The notes beneath the pieces are model-generated. The model was not told where the DNA came from and searched no databases. It was given only the letters and a program-made list of their open reading frames with translations. The translations under genes and the position numbers were made by a program. A stretch of DNA of 64,000 bases from Palsa-504 sp963705835 (GTDB taxonomy: Bacteria; Actinomycetota; Actinomycetes; Streptosporangiales; Streptosporangiaceae), in assembly GCA_963705835.1 (NCBI GenBank), contig CAVPLC010000037.1:1-64000 (forward strand). The letters run 5' to 3'. Shown one piece after another: positions 36,699 through 45,513 of this stretch; positions within the stretch are counted from its first letter, which is position 1, and each line of letters opens with the position of its first letter.

Positions 36699-38546
36699 TT
36701 GTGCGGAATCGTGGGTTATATCGGCCGCAGGGACGCCATCCCGGTCCTGCTCGAGGGCCTGCGGAGCCTGGAGTACCGCGGTTACGACTCGGCCGGCCTG
36801 GCCGTGATCCACCGCAACCGGCTCCAGGTCACCAAGACCGCCGGGCGGGTCCAGGATCTCCGGGACCGGGTCAGCGACCGGACCAGGGCCACGATCGGCA
36901 TCGGCCACACCCGGTGGGCCACCCACGGCGAGCCGAACGACGTCAACGCCCACCCGCACACCGACGCCGAAGGCCGGATCGCGGTCGTGCACAACGGCAT
37001 CATCGAGAACGCCGAGCAGCTCAGGGACGCCCTGGCCGGCCGGGGCGTGAAGCTGGTCAGCGACACCGACACCGAGGCGCTCGCCCACCTGATCGCCGCC
37101 GAGGTCGGCGACGATGACCACCCGGTGAGCCTGGAGGAGGCGGTCCGCCGCGCACTGCGCCGCGTGGAAGGCACGTACGGCCTGGTCGTGCTGGACATCA
37201 AGCACCCCAACGAACTCGTCGTGGCGCGCAACGGCAGCCCCATCGTGCTGGGCATCGGCGAGTCCGAGATGTTCGTGGCCTCCGACGTCGCCGCGCTGGT
37301 GCGCTACACCAAGCAGGTGGTCTACCTCGACGACGCCGAGGTCGCCACCGTGCGGGCCTCGGACTACCGCGTGCTGTCGCTGGACGAGTCCGGGCGGCGC
37401 GGCGCGGACGCCAGCAAGGTGCCCACCACGGTGGAGGCCGAGGCGGGCGACTACGAGCTCGGCCCGTACGAGGACTTCATGCGCAAGGAGATCCACGAGC
37501 AGCCGGGCGCGCTGCGCCGCGCCCTGCGCGGCAGGCTCGACGACCGGTTCGCCACCGCGAGGCTGGGCGGGATCAACCTGGACGCCCGCCAGCTCCGGTC
37601 GATCCGGCAGGTGAAGTTCCTCGGCTGCGGCTCGGCCTACTACGCCGGCCAGATGGGCGCGGTCCTGGTCGAGGAGCTGGCCCGCATCCCGTCCGACGCC
37701 GAGCCCGCGTCGGAGTTCAGGTACCGCAACCCGGTGGTCGACCCGGACACCCTCTACGTCGCCGTCAGCCAGTCCGGGGAGACGCTGGACACGCTGATGG
37801 CGGTCCAGGAACTGCGGCGCAAGGGCGGTCAGGTCATCGGCGCGGTCAACGTGGTGGGCAGCGCGATCGGGCGCGAGTGCGGCCACGGCGTCTTCCTGCA
37901 CGCGGGCCCGGAGATCGCGGTCGCCTCCACCAAGGCGCTGACCAACATGGCGGCCACGTTCGCCATGCTGGCCCTGCTGCTCGGCCGGGTCCGTGACCTG
38001 TCCGCGGCCTCGGGCCAGCGGATCGTGGCCGGCCTGCGGGCGCTGCCCGGGCAGATCGAGCAGGTCCTGGCGGCCGAGGAGCAGATCGCCGAGATCGCCC
38101 GCACGTTCGCCGGCGCCGAGCACATGTTCTTCATCGGCCGCGTCCGCGGCTGGCCGGTGGCCCGCGAGGGCGCGCAGAAGCTCAAGGAGATCTCCTACGT
38201 GCACGCCGAGGCCTACCAGGCCGCCGAGCTGAAGCACGGACCGCTGGCCCTGATCAACTCCTCGATGCCCAGCGTGGTCATCGTGCCCGACGACGATCTG
38301 CTGTCCAAGAACATCTCCACCGTCGAGCAGATCAAGGCCCGCGGCGGCACCGTCATCGCGGTCACCAGCGCCGAGCTGCCCCCGCTCCTGGCCGACGCGG
38401 TCATCCGTGTCCCGCGGGCCGAGCCCGAGCTTGAGCCGCTGCTGTTCAACGTGCCGCTGCAGATGCTGGCCTACCACATCGCGGCCAAGCTGGGCCGCGA
38501 CATCGACAAGCCCCGGAACCTAGCCAAGAGCGTCACCGTCGAGTAG
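36699..38546 (+). CDS. glmS: Glutamine-fructose-6-phosphate aminotransferase
   Basis: 615 aa, full length. I choose TTG 36699 over GTG 36693 because the catalytic Cys must become residue 1 after Met removal: TTG is followed directly by CGIVGYIGRRDAIPVLLEGL. The N-terminal Ntn glutaminase contains RGYDSAGLAV and GIGHTRWATHGEPNDVNAHP. Two SIS isomerase domains follow (GCGSAYYAGQMGAV, SQSGETLDTLMAV, HAEAYQAAELKHGPLALINS), ending in NLAKSVTVE, the invariant C-terminal tail that forms the ammonia channel gate. It makes glucosamine-6-phosphate for cell wall precursors. No glmS ribozyme is seen upstream. Confidence 0.97.
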   Translation: MCGIVGYIGRRDAIPVLLEGLRSLEYRGYDSAGLAVIHRNRLQVTKTAGRVQDLRDRVSDRTRATIGIGHTRWATHGEPNDVNAHPHTDAEGRIAVVHNGIIENAEQLRDALAGRGVKLVSDTDTEALAHLIAAEVGDDDHPVSLEEAVRRALRRVEGTYGLVVLDIKHPNELVVARNGSPIVLGIGESEMFVASDVAALVRYTKQVVYLDDAEVATVRASDYRVLSLDESGRRGADASKVPTTVEAEAGDYELGPYEDFMRKEIHEQPGALRRALRGRLDDRFATARLGGINLDARQLRSIRQVKFLGCGSAYYAGQMGAVLVEELARIPSDAEPASEFRYRNPVVDPDTLYVAVSQSGETLDTLMAVQELRRKGGQVIGAVNVVGSAIGRECGHGVFLHAGPEIAVASTKALTNMAATFAMLALLLGRVRDLSAASGQRIVAGLRALPGQIEQVLAAEEQIAEIARTFAGAEHMFFIGRVRGWPVAREGAQKLKEISYVHAEAYQAAELKHGPLALINSSMPSVVIVPDDDLLSKNISTVEQIKARGGTVIAVTSAELPPLLADAVIRVPRAEPELEPLLFNVPLQMLAYHIAAKLGRDIDKPRNLAKSVTVE

Positions 38547-38553
38547 CGTCCCT

Positions 38554-38641
38554 CCGCTGCCCGCTGCCCGCTGCCCGCTGCCCGCTGCCCGCTGCCCGCT
38601 GCCCGCTGCCCGCCGCCCGCTGCCCGCTGCCCGCCGCCCGC
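38554..38641 (+). repeat. Heptanucleotide tandem repeat after glmS
   Basis: About twelve copies of CCCGCTG (some CCCGCCG) starting eight bases after the glmS stop. On RNA the strand is C-rich and not obviously hairpin-forming; copy number is likely to vary between strains. Confidence 0.9.
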
Positions 38642-39044
38642 GCCGTCACTCAACCCCTCCTCCCCGACGCTCCGCCGTCCGTCACGCAACGTACAGGCGA
38701 GAGCCCGATCCGTGATTACGCCGCGTATAAAGGCGCGCCCGGGCCGTCATCACGCGGTGTGCAAACGCGCCGCGCCGCGGCCGGCTGACGGTGACGTCCT
38801 GGTTTGCCCTCGGCGGCATTTAGTCGCGTGATGAGGAGCAATCATGCGCGTCAACCAGCCCGGGGCATTATCAAACCGGGTAATCACGGTGCGATCTCGC
38901 GGCCCAGAACTCCGCGTAACGGAAGCGGAGCCTGCAATAGGCGGCCTATGCACGCCCGGTAATCATGGCCCGATAATCAATCATTTAACCGCACATGACA
39001 GATGATGTAGCTTGATCAGACGCAATAGTGCCCAACATGACTAT
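38642..39044. other. Intergenic region before second GGDEF gene
   Basis: No gene seen. From about 38951 it resembles the leader of the first GGDEF gene (GCACGCCCGGTAATCATGGC and CAATAGTGCCCAACATGA). Confidence 0.6.
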
Positions 39045-39100
39045 AGATGAGCTAAGGTAGCTATACGGAGCTAGTCCCTTACGGTGAGCTTCCGACTAGA
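39045..39100 (+). promoter_or_regulatory. 56-bp conserved leader, copy 2
   Basis: Matches 34965-35020 with a single mismatch and ends 25 bp before the ATG of the second GGDEF gene. Confidence 0.7.
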
Positions 39101-39124
39101 GTGTCCCGTCCGGAACGGTGGACC

Positions 39125-40471
39125 ATGCCAGCCTCGCCCGTCATCCGCAGCCTGTTGGCGCGCGCGGCCGTGCGGGAGTGGGCCTGGTGGCGGCTGCCCT
39201 GGCTGCTGCGCTGCTACGTCGGCGCGGTGCCGCTGGTCACGGCGGGACTGATCGCGTACTCGGCGTCGCAGACCACCTGGCGGCAGGACGATCTGGCGAA
39301 GTTCGGCCTGCTGCTCGGCTGCGCCATGATCTCCGTCGCGGCCACCCACCGGAACGCCTACGTGAAACCGGGCATGGTGCGCGACTTCATCACCGCCTGG
39401 GTGCTGCCGGCGGCGATCCTGCTGCCGCCGGTTTACGCGATGATGATGCCGATCCCGCTATACCTGCTCACCCAGAGCCTGGCCCCGCGGCCCCGCGTGA
39501 TCTATAAGCGGCTGTTCAGCGCCGCGGTCATCTCCCTGGCCTACGGCGCGGCGGCGCTGCTGTTCCGGGTGTTCCCCGCCTCCTTTGCCGGGTCCTCGAT
39601 CGGCGCCGGCAGGCACGCGCTGACCTGGACGGTGGCCGTGGCGGTGTGCGAGATCGTCGGCGGGCGGATCAACCACCTGCTCATCGTGGGCGCGATCAAG
39701 CTGTCCGATCCCAGCGTCCGGCTCGCCAGCCTGGAGCTGAACCGCGAGGCGCTGCAGGGTGACTTCGCCGAGTTCGACCTGGCCATCCTGATCACCGTGG
39801 TGGTGGCGGTCAACCCGGTGCTGGCCATCTTCGCGGTCCCCACGGTGCTCCTCGCCCGCCGGTTCATGATGCACGCCCAGCTCCTGGAAAAGTCCCGTAT
39901 CGACACCAAGACCGGCCTGCTCAACTCGTCCACCTGGGAAAACGAGGCCACGGCAGAAATCGCCCGGGCCATAAGGACCCGCAGTCCGCTGTCGCTGGCG
40001 CTGGTCGACATCGATCACTTCAAGGCGGTCAACGATACCTATGGCCACCTGGTCGGGGACAAGGCGCTGCGCGCCGTCACCGACGCGCTGCGCAGCCAGC
40101 TGCGCGCCTACGACCTGGCCGGGCGGTTCGGCGGCGAGGAGTTCGCGATCCTGCTGCCGCACACGCACCAGGCCAACGCGCTGATCATCGCCGAGCGGCT
40201 GCGCACGCGAATCGCCGCGATGTCCATTCGCGTCGACGACGAGGACGAGTCAGGCCCCCTGGTCAAGCTGACCGTGTCCATCGGCGTGAGCGTGATGGAC
40301 AATGCCGGCCGTGAGCTGACCGACCTGCTCGCCGACGCCGACACCGCCCTCTATCACGCCAAGGAAAACGGCCGCAACAAGACTCACGCGCTCACCTCGA
40401 GCGGACCTCGGGCACATTTGGCCCAAATCGCCCCGGCCGTTTTCTCGGCTCCGGGATCCTCGAACCGGTAG
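39125..40471 (+). CDS. Membrane diguanylate cyclase (GGDEF), copy 2
   Basis: 448 aa, intact paralogue of the gene at 35057 with about the same length and very high similarity. ATG 39125 is chosen by alignment with copy 1; both follow GGTGGACC. Six-span N-terminal membrane region (VTAGLIAYSASQTTWRQDDL, FITAWVLPAAILLPPVYAMM), then a GGDEF domain with RIDTKTGLLNSSTWENEATA and RFGGEEFAILLPHTHQ. The I-site is RAYD, five residues before GGEEF. The variable part is the signal-sensing N-terminus and the last 60 residues. Expected to form cyclic di-GMP. Confidence 0.94.
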   Translation: MPASPVIRSLLARAAVREWAWWRLPWLLRCYVGAVPLVTAGLIAYSASQTTWRQDDLAKFGLLLGCAMISVAATHRNAYVKPGMVRDFITAWVLPAAILLPPVYAMMMPIPLYLLTQSLAPRPRVIYKRLFSAAVISLAYGAAALLFRVFPASFAGSSIGAGRHALTWTVAVAVCEIVGGRINHLLIVGAIKLSDPSVRLASLELNREALQGDFAEFDLAILITVVVAVNPVLAIFAVPTVLLARRFMMHAQLLEKSRIDTKTGLLNSSTWENEATAEIARAIRTRSPLSLALVDIDHFKAVNDTYGHLVGDKALRAVTDALRSQLRAYDLAGRFGGEEFAILLPHTHQANALIIAERLRTRIAAMSIRVDDEDESGPLVKLTVSIGVSVMDNAGRELTDLLADADTALYHAKENGRNKTHALTSSGPRAHLAQIAPAVFSAPGSSNR

Positions 40472-40475
40472 GCGC

Positions 40476-42851
40476 CTAGCTGGCCATCCTGCCGCGCCAC
40501 CCCGATAAGTGATAGGGCATCAGGGCCTGTTCTGCCTCGGCGAGCAGTGCGCCGGGCAGCGGCTGCTCGCACCAGACCACCTTGCCGGTCGGGGTGCGGC
40601 GCGCGCCCCAGCGCTTGGCGAGCTGGCGCACCACCTGCAGGCCCCGGCCGTTCTCGTCGTCGCCGTTGGCCTGGCGTAGCCTCGGCAGCGCCCCCGAGGT
40701 GTCCAGCACCTCGCAGACCAGCGCCTTCTCATTGACCAAGCGCAGCGTGACGGGGCCGCGCGAGTACTTGACCGCGTTGGTCACCAGCTCGGAGACCAGC
40801 AGCTCGGTGGTGGGGATCAGGTCTTCGAGCCCCCACCCCTTCATCGGCTCCGCGAGCACCGAACGCGCCTCGCGCACCGAGGTCAGCTTGGGCGCGAACG
40901 TCCACGAGGTGTAGCTGTCCTCGGGCAGCCGCCGCAGCCGGGCGATGAGCAGCGCGATGTCGTCGCGCTGCTCATCGGAGTACACCCCGTCCAGCGTGGC
41001 CTTGCACAGGTCCTCGAGCGGCCGCGTCGGCGAGCCGGGGCCGAAGATGCCGCGCAGCCGGGCCAGCCCGTCGCTGATGTCCTGGCCCTTGTTCTCCACC
41101 AGCCCGTCGGTGTACAGGACGAACAGGCTGCCGTCCTCTATCTCGAACTGGCGGCTCTCCACCTCGCCGTCGCCGATGCCGAGCGGCGGGGCCGGAGGCA
41201 CGTCCAGCAGCTCGTTGCTGCCGTCCGGGTGCACGAGCAGCGGCGGCAGGTGGCCGGCCACGGCGACCTCGCAGTTCCCGCTGACCGCGTCGTAGACCGC
41301 GTACGCGCAGGTCGCGAAGTGCGGTTCGCGCTCGCCCAGGGTGTGCATGAGCTCGTCAAGCTGCTGCAGCGATTCGGCGGGCGGCAGCTCGAGCATGGCC
41401 AGGGTGTGGATGGCGGTGCGCAGCCGGCCCATGGTGACCGCGGCCCGCACGCCGTGCCCGGCCACGTCACCGACCACCAGGGCGACCCGGCCGCCGGGCA
41501 GCGCGATCGACTCGTACCAGTCGCCGCCGACCTCGATGAGCTTGCTGCCGGGCAGGTAGCGGTGCCTGACCTCCACCGAGGACGGCGCGGAAAGACCGGT
41601 CGGCAGCATGCTCCGCTGCAGGGTCAGCGCGGTCGCGTGCTCCCGGCTGTAACGCCGGGCGTTGTCGATGAACACCGCGGCGCGCGACGCGAAGTCCATG
41701 CCGATCTCGATGTCATACGGGTCGAACCGCCGGAACCCCTCCTGCCTGGTGCAGGCGAAGAAGCCCAGCATGGTCCCGCGCGCGACCAGCGGCAGCATCA
41801 GCATGGAGGCGCCGGACAGCAGCTTGCCCACCGGCTTGCGCCGCCAGGCCTTGGCGATCTCGCTGGCCCGGCCGCCGGTGATCGTGGCCTCCAGCACCGG
41901 CTTGCCGGTGTCCATGCACCGGTAGTACGGCGACTCGGCGGGGTAGCGCAGGATCTCGCCGGTGGGGAACGCGGCCTCCCAGGCCGGGTCCTTCCGGTCG
42001 TGGGACAGCGCGATCCGGCGCAACGGCGCCGACCCCTCGGGCCCGTGCGCGGGCAGCTCGTCGTTGCCCGCCAGGCTCTCCAGCAGGAGCAGGTCAGCGG
42101 CGTTGCAGAAGTGCGGGACAAGCGCGTCGAGCAGCTCGCTGGCCACCTGCTCGATGTCCAGGGTGTCGCCGATCCTGGTGAAGGTCTCGTCCAGCATCTG
42201 CTTGCGCATGATCCCGGGATCCACGAACCGCTCGGCCCGGGGCACCGGGATGCGGACCAGGGCCAGGGCGGCCAGGCTGGTGCCGCCCGCGCGCATCGGG
42301 TGGACGGTGACCACCGCCTCGGCCGGCCGCCCGTCGCGGGTCTCGATGGTCAGCATCGCGCTGCCCTCGCGATCGGACCGGATCGCCTCGAGCAGCCCGC
42401 TGACCGCGGCGACGCCATCGGATGACCGGCCGCCGTGGGAGTTTCCCTGGGCGCCGCCCGCCGTCAGGTCGCTGAGCTGAGCGCCGAGCAATTCGTCCGG
42501 CTGGCGCGCGAGGATCAGCGGCGCGTTGCGGTCGTGCTGCACGATGCGCCCGTCATAATCGATGCCGAGAATGACGGTGCGCACGGAGGAGGACAGTGTG
42601 GGCAGCATGCTCTCGGCGGCGCTGCCGGAGGCCGAGGTCGCCTCGGCGACGCCGCCCCCCTGGCCCTCTTGGACCCGGTGACCCCCCTGGCCCTCGTGGA
42701 GATCGGCGGCGGCCTTGGCCCCGCGGCCTCGCCTGGTGCCATTACCCGAGGTTGCGGGAGCCCGCGGTGCCGGGGCACGGTTGGCAGGGACACCGCTCTC
42801 GGGGTCGCTGGCCCCAAGGGCGCTGCCCTTCGCCGACATGCCCGATGTCAT
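40476..42851 (-). CDS. PAS-GAF-SpoIIE phosphatase with C-terminal anti-sigma-type HATPase
   Basis: 791 aa. After a Pro/Gly/Ala-rich N-terminus come a PAS domain (SSVRTVILGIDYDGRIVQHD, about 90-210), a GAF domain (FTRIGDTLDIEQVASELLDA to about 410), and a SpoIIE/PP2C phosphatase domain (GGDWYESIALPGGRVALVVG then DVAGHGVRAAVTMGRLRTAI) with the metal-binding Asp residues. It ends in an HATPase_c_2 domain (LLVSELVTNAVKYSRGPVTL and NGRGLQVVRQLAKRWGARRT). This RsbU-RsbW fusion is common in streptomycete-like actinobacteria and works in partner-switching control of alternative sigma factors. It is tail to tail with the second cyclase, four bases apart. Confidence 0.92.
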   Translation of the reverse strand: MTSGMSAKGSALGASDPESGVPANRAPAPRAPATSGNGTRRGRGAKAAADLHEGQGGHRVQEGQGGGVAEATSASGSAAESMLPTLSSSVRTVILGIDYDGRIVQHDRNAPLILARQPDELLGAQLSDLTAGGAQGNSHGGRSSDGVAAVSGLLEAIRSDREGSAMLTIETRDGRPAEAVVTVHPMRAGGTSLAALALVRIPVPRAERFVDPGIMRKQMLDETFTRIGDTLDIEQVASELLDALVPHFCNAADLLLLESLAGNDELPAHGPEGSAPLRRIALSHDRKDPAWEAAFPTGEILRYPAESPYYRCMDTGKPVLEATITGGRASEIAKAWRRKPVGKLLSGASMLMLPLVARGTMLGFFACTRQEGFRRFDPYDIEIGMDFASRAAVFIDNARRYSREHATALTLQRSMLPTGLSAPSSVEVRHRYLPGSKLIEVGGDWYESIALPGGRVALVVGDVAGHGVRAAVTMGRLRTAIHTLAMLELPPAESLQQLDELMHTLGEREPHFATCAYAVYDAVSGNCEVAVAGHLPPLLVHPDGSNELLDVPPAPPLGIGDGEVESRQFEIEDGSLFVLYTDGLVENKGQDISDGLARLRGIFGPGSPTRPLEDLCKATLDGVYSDEQRDDIALLIARLRRLPEDSYTSWTFAPKLTSVREARSVLAEPMKGWGLEDLIPTTELLVSELVTNAVKYSRGPVTLRLVNEKALVCEVLDTSGALPRLRQANGDDENGRGLQVVRQLAKRWGARRTPTGKVVWCEQPLPGALLAEAEQALMPYHLSGWRGRMAS

Positions 42852-43013
42852 GTGTTGTCTCCCGATGGCATCGCTGGCTGCGCTCGTGTCAATTATGGGT
42901 CACGGACGGCACGTTCAGACAGGACTTCCGATGACTCACCTTAATCCCGAAAAGCATTATTCATGCCCGATTGTCATAATTCGTCGGGAGACAATAGGAT
43001 GCTGCGCTAGCAA
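42852..43013. other. Intergenic, AT-rich in part
   Basis: Upstream of the SpoIIE gene start; AT-rich patches near 42940-43000 could hold its promoter, but I cannot define one. Confidence 0.35.
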
Positions 43014-43031
43014 CCTCAAGTACCCCTGAGG
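43014..43031. promoter_or_regulatory. SoxR-box-like palindrome
   Basis: CCTCAAGTACCCCTGAGG is an imperfect 7-4-7 palindrome, close to the CCTCAAG-N4-CTTGAGG box bound by SoxR in actinobacteria. It lies immediately before the SoxR C-terminal remnant. Confidence 0.5.
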
Positions 43032-43041
43032 TAGGCTCGGC

Positions 43042-43221
43042 CAGCTCAAGGATCTGCGGGACCGCCTGACCGGGTGCATCGCGTGCGGATGCCTGTCGCT
43101 GTCGGAATGCCAGCTGGCCAACCCCGACGACCTTCTCGGCGCTCGCGGGTCGGGGCCGAGGCGGCTATCCGGTCAGCCGGGCCACGGCCAGGGCGGCGGC
43201 GAGCAGGATGATGGCCCATGA
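43042..43221 (+). pseudogene. soxR: SoxR C-terminal fragment
   Basis: The plus-strand frame reads LKDLRDRLTGCIACGCLSLS then ECQLANPDDLLGARGSGPRR. CIACGCLSLSEC fits C-X2-C-X-C-X5-C, the [2Fe-2S] motif unique to SoxR among MerR regulators. The N-terminal DNA-binding and dimerisation parts (about 110 residues) are missing, and the 3' end runs antisense into the next gene. SoxR senses redox-cycling compounds; this copy cannot bind DNA. Confidence 0.7.
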
Positions 43222-43941
43222 CGTGGCCCGCAGCGCCCCCTCGAGCGGCCCGGTCAGCGCATCGGCGGTGATGGGTACGGTCCGGCCGTCGCCAAAGGTG
43301 ATGCTGCCCTCGACCCGCAGCGCGCGGCGCCGGATGTTCCGGGCCGGGGTGCTCAGCCGCCGCTGGGCCGCGGACAGGGCGAACGCGCCCACCGCGGCCA
43401 GCACCGGGGCCAGGGCCAGGGTTCCGGCCTGCGCCACGTAGCCGGTCAGCACCGGGAACGCCCCCCAGCCCGCGGCGAATCCGAAATCGGTGTGCATCAG
43501 CCCGCCGAACAGCTCCGCGTTATACGCGATGACCAGGATCGGGCCCGCCACCATGAACGGGATCAGCGTCCAGCCGACCCGTGCCACCCCGGCCACCCCG
43601 AGCGCCAGCGCGCCCGCCAGCCCCGCGACCACCACCGCGACCAGTACGGGCGAGGGAATCCTGGTGCGCAGCGGCCGGCCGCGCAGCTCGTCGAGTGCGT
43701 GCGCCGCGAGCCCCACCGCGAGGAAGAAGGCCAGCACGGTCGCGATTAGCCGGCTGGTCTGCACCCGCGGCGCGAGCGCCGCCCCAATCACCGTGTAGGA
43801 CAGATGCCACGCCGTGTACGGCGGATGCAGCAGCGTCCACCAGTCCCGCCAACCCCCCGGCCGCGCCGCGTAATAAGCCGGCCGCTGCGTTTCCTCGGGA
43901 GGGACGACTCCCCCCGGGCCCCCCCGCTCAGGCGCCGGCAC
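43165..43941 (-). CDS. Polytopic membrane protein, UbiA-like
   Basis: 258 aa with seven or eight spans (for example IATVLAFFLAVGLAAHALDE, VLVAVVVAGLAGALALGVAG and FMVAGPILVIAYNAELFGGL). GLAAHALDELRGRPL and the later HTDFGFAAGWGAFPVLTGYV resemble the two conserved regions of UbiA prenyltransferases, but the classical NDxxDxxxD motif is not evident. GTG 43941 overlaps the methyltransferase stop by 14 bases, so the two are cotranscribed. The first residues (ERGGPGGVVPPEE) are encoded by a palindromic repeat. Quinone-type methylation plus a UbiA-like membrane partner would fit isoprenoid metabolism; this is inference. Confidence 0.6.
   Translation of the reverse strand: MPAPERGGPGGVVPPEETQRPAYYAARPGGWRDWWTLLHPPYTAWHLSYTVIGAALAPRVQTSRLIATVLAFFLAVGLAAHALDELRGRPLRTRIPSPVLVAVVVAGLAGALALGVAGVARVGWTLIPFMVAGPILVIAYNAELFGGLMHTDFGFAAGWGAFPVLTGYVAQAGTLALAPVLAAVGAFALSAAQRRLSTPARNIRRRALRVEGSITFGDGRTVPITADALTGPLEGALRATSWAIILLAAALAVARLTG
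43895..43928. repeat. GC palindromic repeat, divergent copy, at the start of the UbiA-like gene
   Basis: GGGAGGGACGACTCCCCCCG followed by a further C run. Related to 28839-28874 read on the other strand and more distantly to 32561 and 55684. It supplies GGPGGVVPPEE to the N-terminus. Confidence 0.6.
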
Positions 43942-44821
43942 GCTTGCCCCACATGACCAGCCCGCCGCCGAGGCTCATGACCCGGGCGCCCACGTCGGTG
44001 AACCCCGCCTTCCGCCACGCCTCGGCCGTCCAGGAAACCGGGTACCTGCGATAGTGACCGGAGATGTTCGGCCCGAGGAAGCGCCCCACCCGGAACCACT
44101 CTCGCCCGCCCAGCAGCCACCCCCCCGCCGGCAGCACCAGCCTGGTATACGCCCACCACGCCGGATGCCACACCCCCGTCGGCACGCAGAACTCGAGGCT
44201 GGCCATGGTCCCCCCCGGCTTGAGCACCCGCGCCAGCTCGCCCAGCGTCGCCTGCGGATCCCGCACGTACCGCAGCAGATAGGTAAACGTCACCGCGTCG
44301 AAATACCCATCAGGAAACGGCAGCTGCTCGGCCCGCCCGGCCACCAGCCCGACCTGCCCGGCCCTCCCCGCCGCCGCCACCCGCCGCCGCCCCTCCCGCA
44401 GCATCTCCTCGGTCAGGTCCACCCCCACCACCGTGACCCCCCGCCCCTCCCCGCCCGCGCGCCCCTCCCCCGCCCGCGACCGCGCGCCCCTCTTCGCCCG
44501 CGCCGCGCGCCCCTCCTCGCCCGCGACCGCGCGCCGTCCCGCGCCCTCCGCGCCCTCAGCCGTCCCGTTGCCCCCATCGGTGACACCGTTGCCCCCACCG
44601 CCGCGCGCCGCCAGCTGCAGCGCCACCCCGGCCGTCCCCGAAGCGACGTCAAGGACGACTCCGCCCCCGCCCCCGCCCCCATTCACCGGAACCACACGGT
44701 CGACCATTGCCGACCGCCACCGTCCGTTCTGTCCAAACGAGAGGATCTCGGCCAGCAGGTCGTACCTGGCGGGCAGCGGAGCGAACAAGTCACGTGCGAA
44801 GCGGTTCGGATCGGCGGGCAT
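43928..44821 (-). CDS. UbiE/MenG-like SAM-dependent methyltransferase with low-complexity insertion
   Basis: 297 aa; UbiE-type proteins usually have about 230-250. Family marks are FAPLPARYDLLAEILSFGQN, SAM motif I VVLDVASGTAGVALQLAARG, VVGVDLTEEMLREGRRR and the C-terminal SGHYRRYPVSWTAEAWRKAG. Between motif I and motif II lies an insertion of about 55 residues made almost only of Gly, Arg, Ala and Glu (about 75-130), encoded by GC-rich near-repeats at 44430-44600. It would methylate a quinone or similar ring; the insertion probably loops out on the surface. Confidence 0.82.
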   Translation of the reverse strand: MPADPNRFARDLFAPLPARYDLLAEILSFGQNGRWRSAMVDRVVPVNGGGGGGGVVLDVASGTAGVALQLAARGGGGNGVTDGGNGTAEGAEGAGRRAVAGEEGRAARAKRGARSRAGEGRAGGEGRGVTVVGVDLTEEMLREGRRRVAAAGRAGQVGLVAGRAEQLPFPDGYFDAVTFTYLLRYVRDPQATLGELARVLKPGGTMASLEFCVPTGVWHPAWWAYTRLVLPAGGWLLGGREWFRVGRFLGPNISGHYRRYPVSWTAEAWRKAGFTDVGARVMSLGGGLVMWGKRAGA

Positions 44822-45090
44822 GAAGACCTCTCCGGGCGTGGCACGGCAGGGGGAGTGAAGAACAGAGGTGCCTGGGTCCCACGGTACCTGTCACCACCCA
44901 CTCGCGGCAGGCAGCAAATCCCGACTCGCCTCAAGCGCTGACACTTTCCCCAAAATCGTGGTTGATCCGGGCTTCATGGTTGATCGGGTGTACCCGGGTC
45001 CCCCTAATCCACCACGAAACCCTAAACAACCACACAAATGGGACCGAAGGGGCCAGTGGTGGCCGCGTCCCTGTGAGGGCCCCCGGGACG

Positions 45091-45513
45091 CTACTCCGGC
45101 GGGAGCGCGGCGCGGATCCGGTCCGCGTAGGCCTCGGCCGGTTCCGCGGCGTCGTAGGAATGCCGCGGCCCGAGCCAGAACCGCAGGCCATCCTTGAAGT
45201 TTCTGGGGATGACGTGCAGGTGCAGGTGCGGCACCGACTGGCTGACCACATTGTTGATCAGGATCATCGAGCCGTCGGCGCCCAAACCGTCCTCGACCCC
45301 GCGCTCGAGCCGCTGAGCGGTACGGAAGAACTCCGGTACCTGATCGACGGGCAGGTCGCTGAGCAGGCGCACGTGCAGCTTCGGCACGAGCAGGGTATGC
45401 CCCCGGAACAGCGGCCGGTGATCGAGGAACGCGATCAGCCGTTCCGTCTCGAGGATGATCGCGGCCTTCTCTTCGCCGCGGATGATGGCGCAGAACACAC
45501 ACGTAGCTGGCAT
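45091..45513 (-). CDS. HIT family hydrolase
   Basis: 140 aa, starting MPATCVFCAIIRGEEKAAII at ATG 45513; the longer in-frame start at 45582 lies in Pro/Gly-rich noise. CxxC at the N-terminus, then LNLL-type strand LLVPKLHVRLLSDLPVDQVP and the triad HLHLHVIP, which is HxHxHxx with the catalytic His. HIT proteins cleave nucleotide phosphoramidates or dinucleoside polyphosphates. Isolated gene, and the region 44822-45090 upstream of its 3' end has no gene. Confidence 0.93.
   Translation of the reverse strand: MPATCVFCAIIRGEEKAAIILETERLIAFLDHRPLFRGHTLLVPKLHVRLLSDLPVDQVPEFFRTAQRLERGVEDGLGADGSMILINNVVSQSVPHLHLHVIPRNFKDGLRFWLGPRHSYDAAEPAEAYADRIRAALPPE

Noticed and set aside
36300..36700. glmS ribozyme or c-di-GMP riboswitch upstream of glmS
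   Set aside because: The space before glmS is 17 bp after a coding frame, with no ribozyme core or GEMM-like conserved bases.
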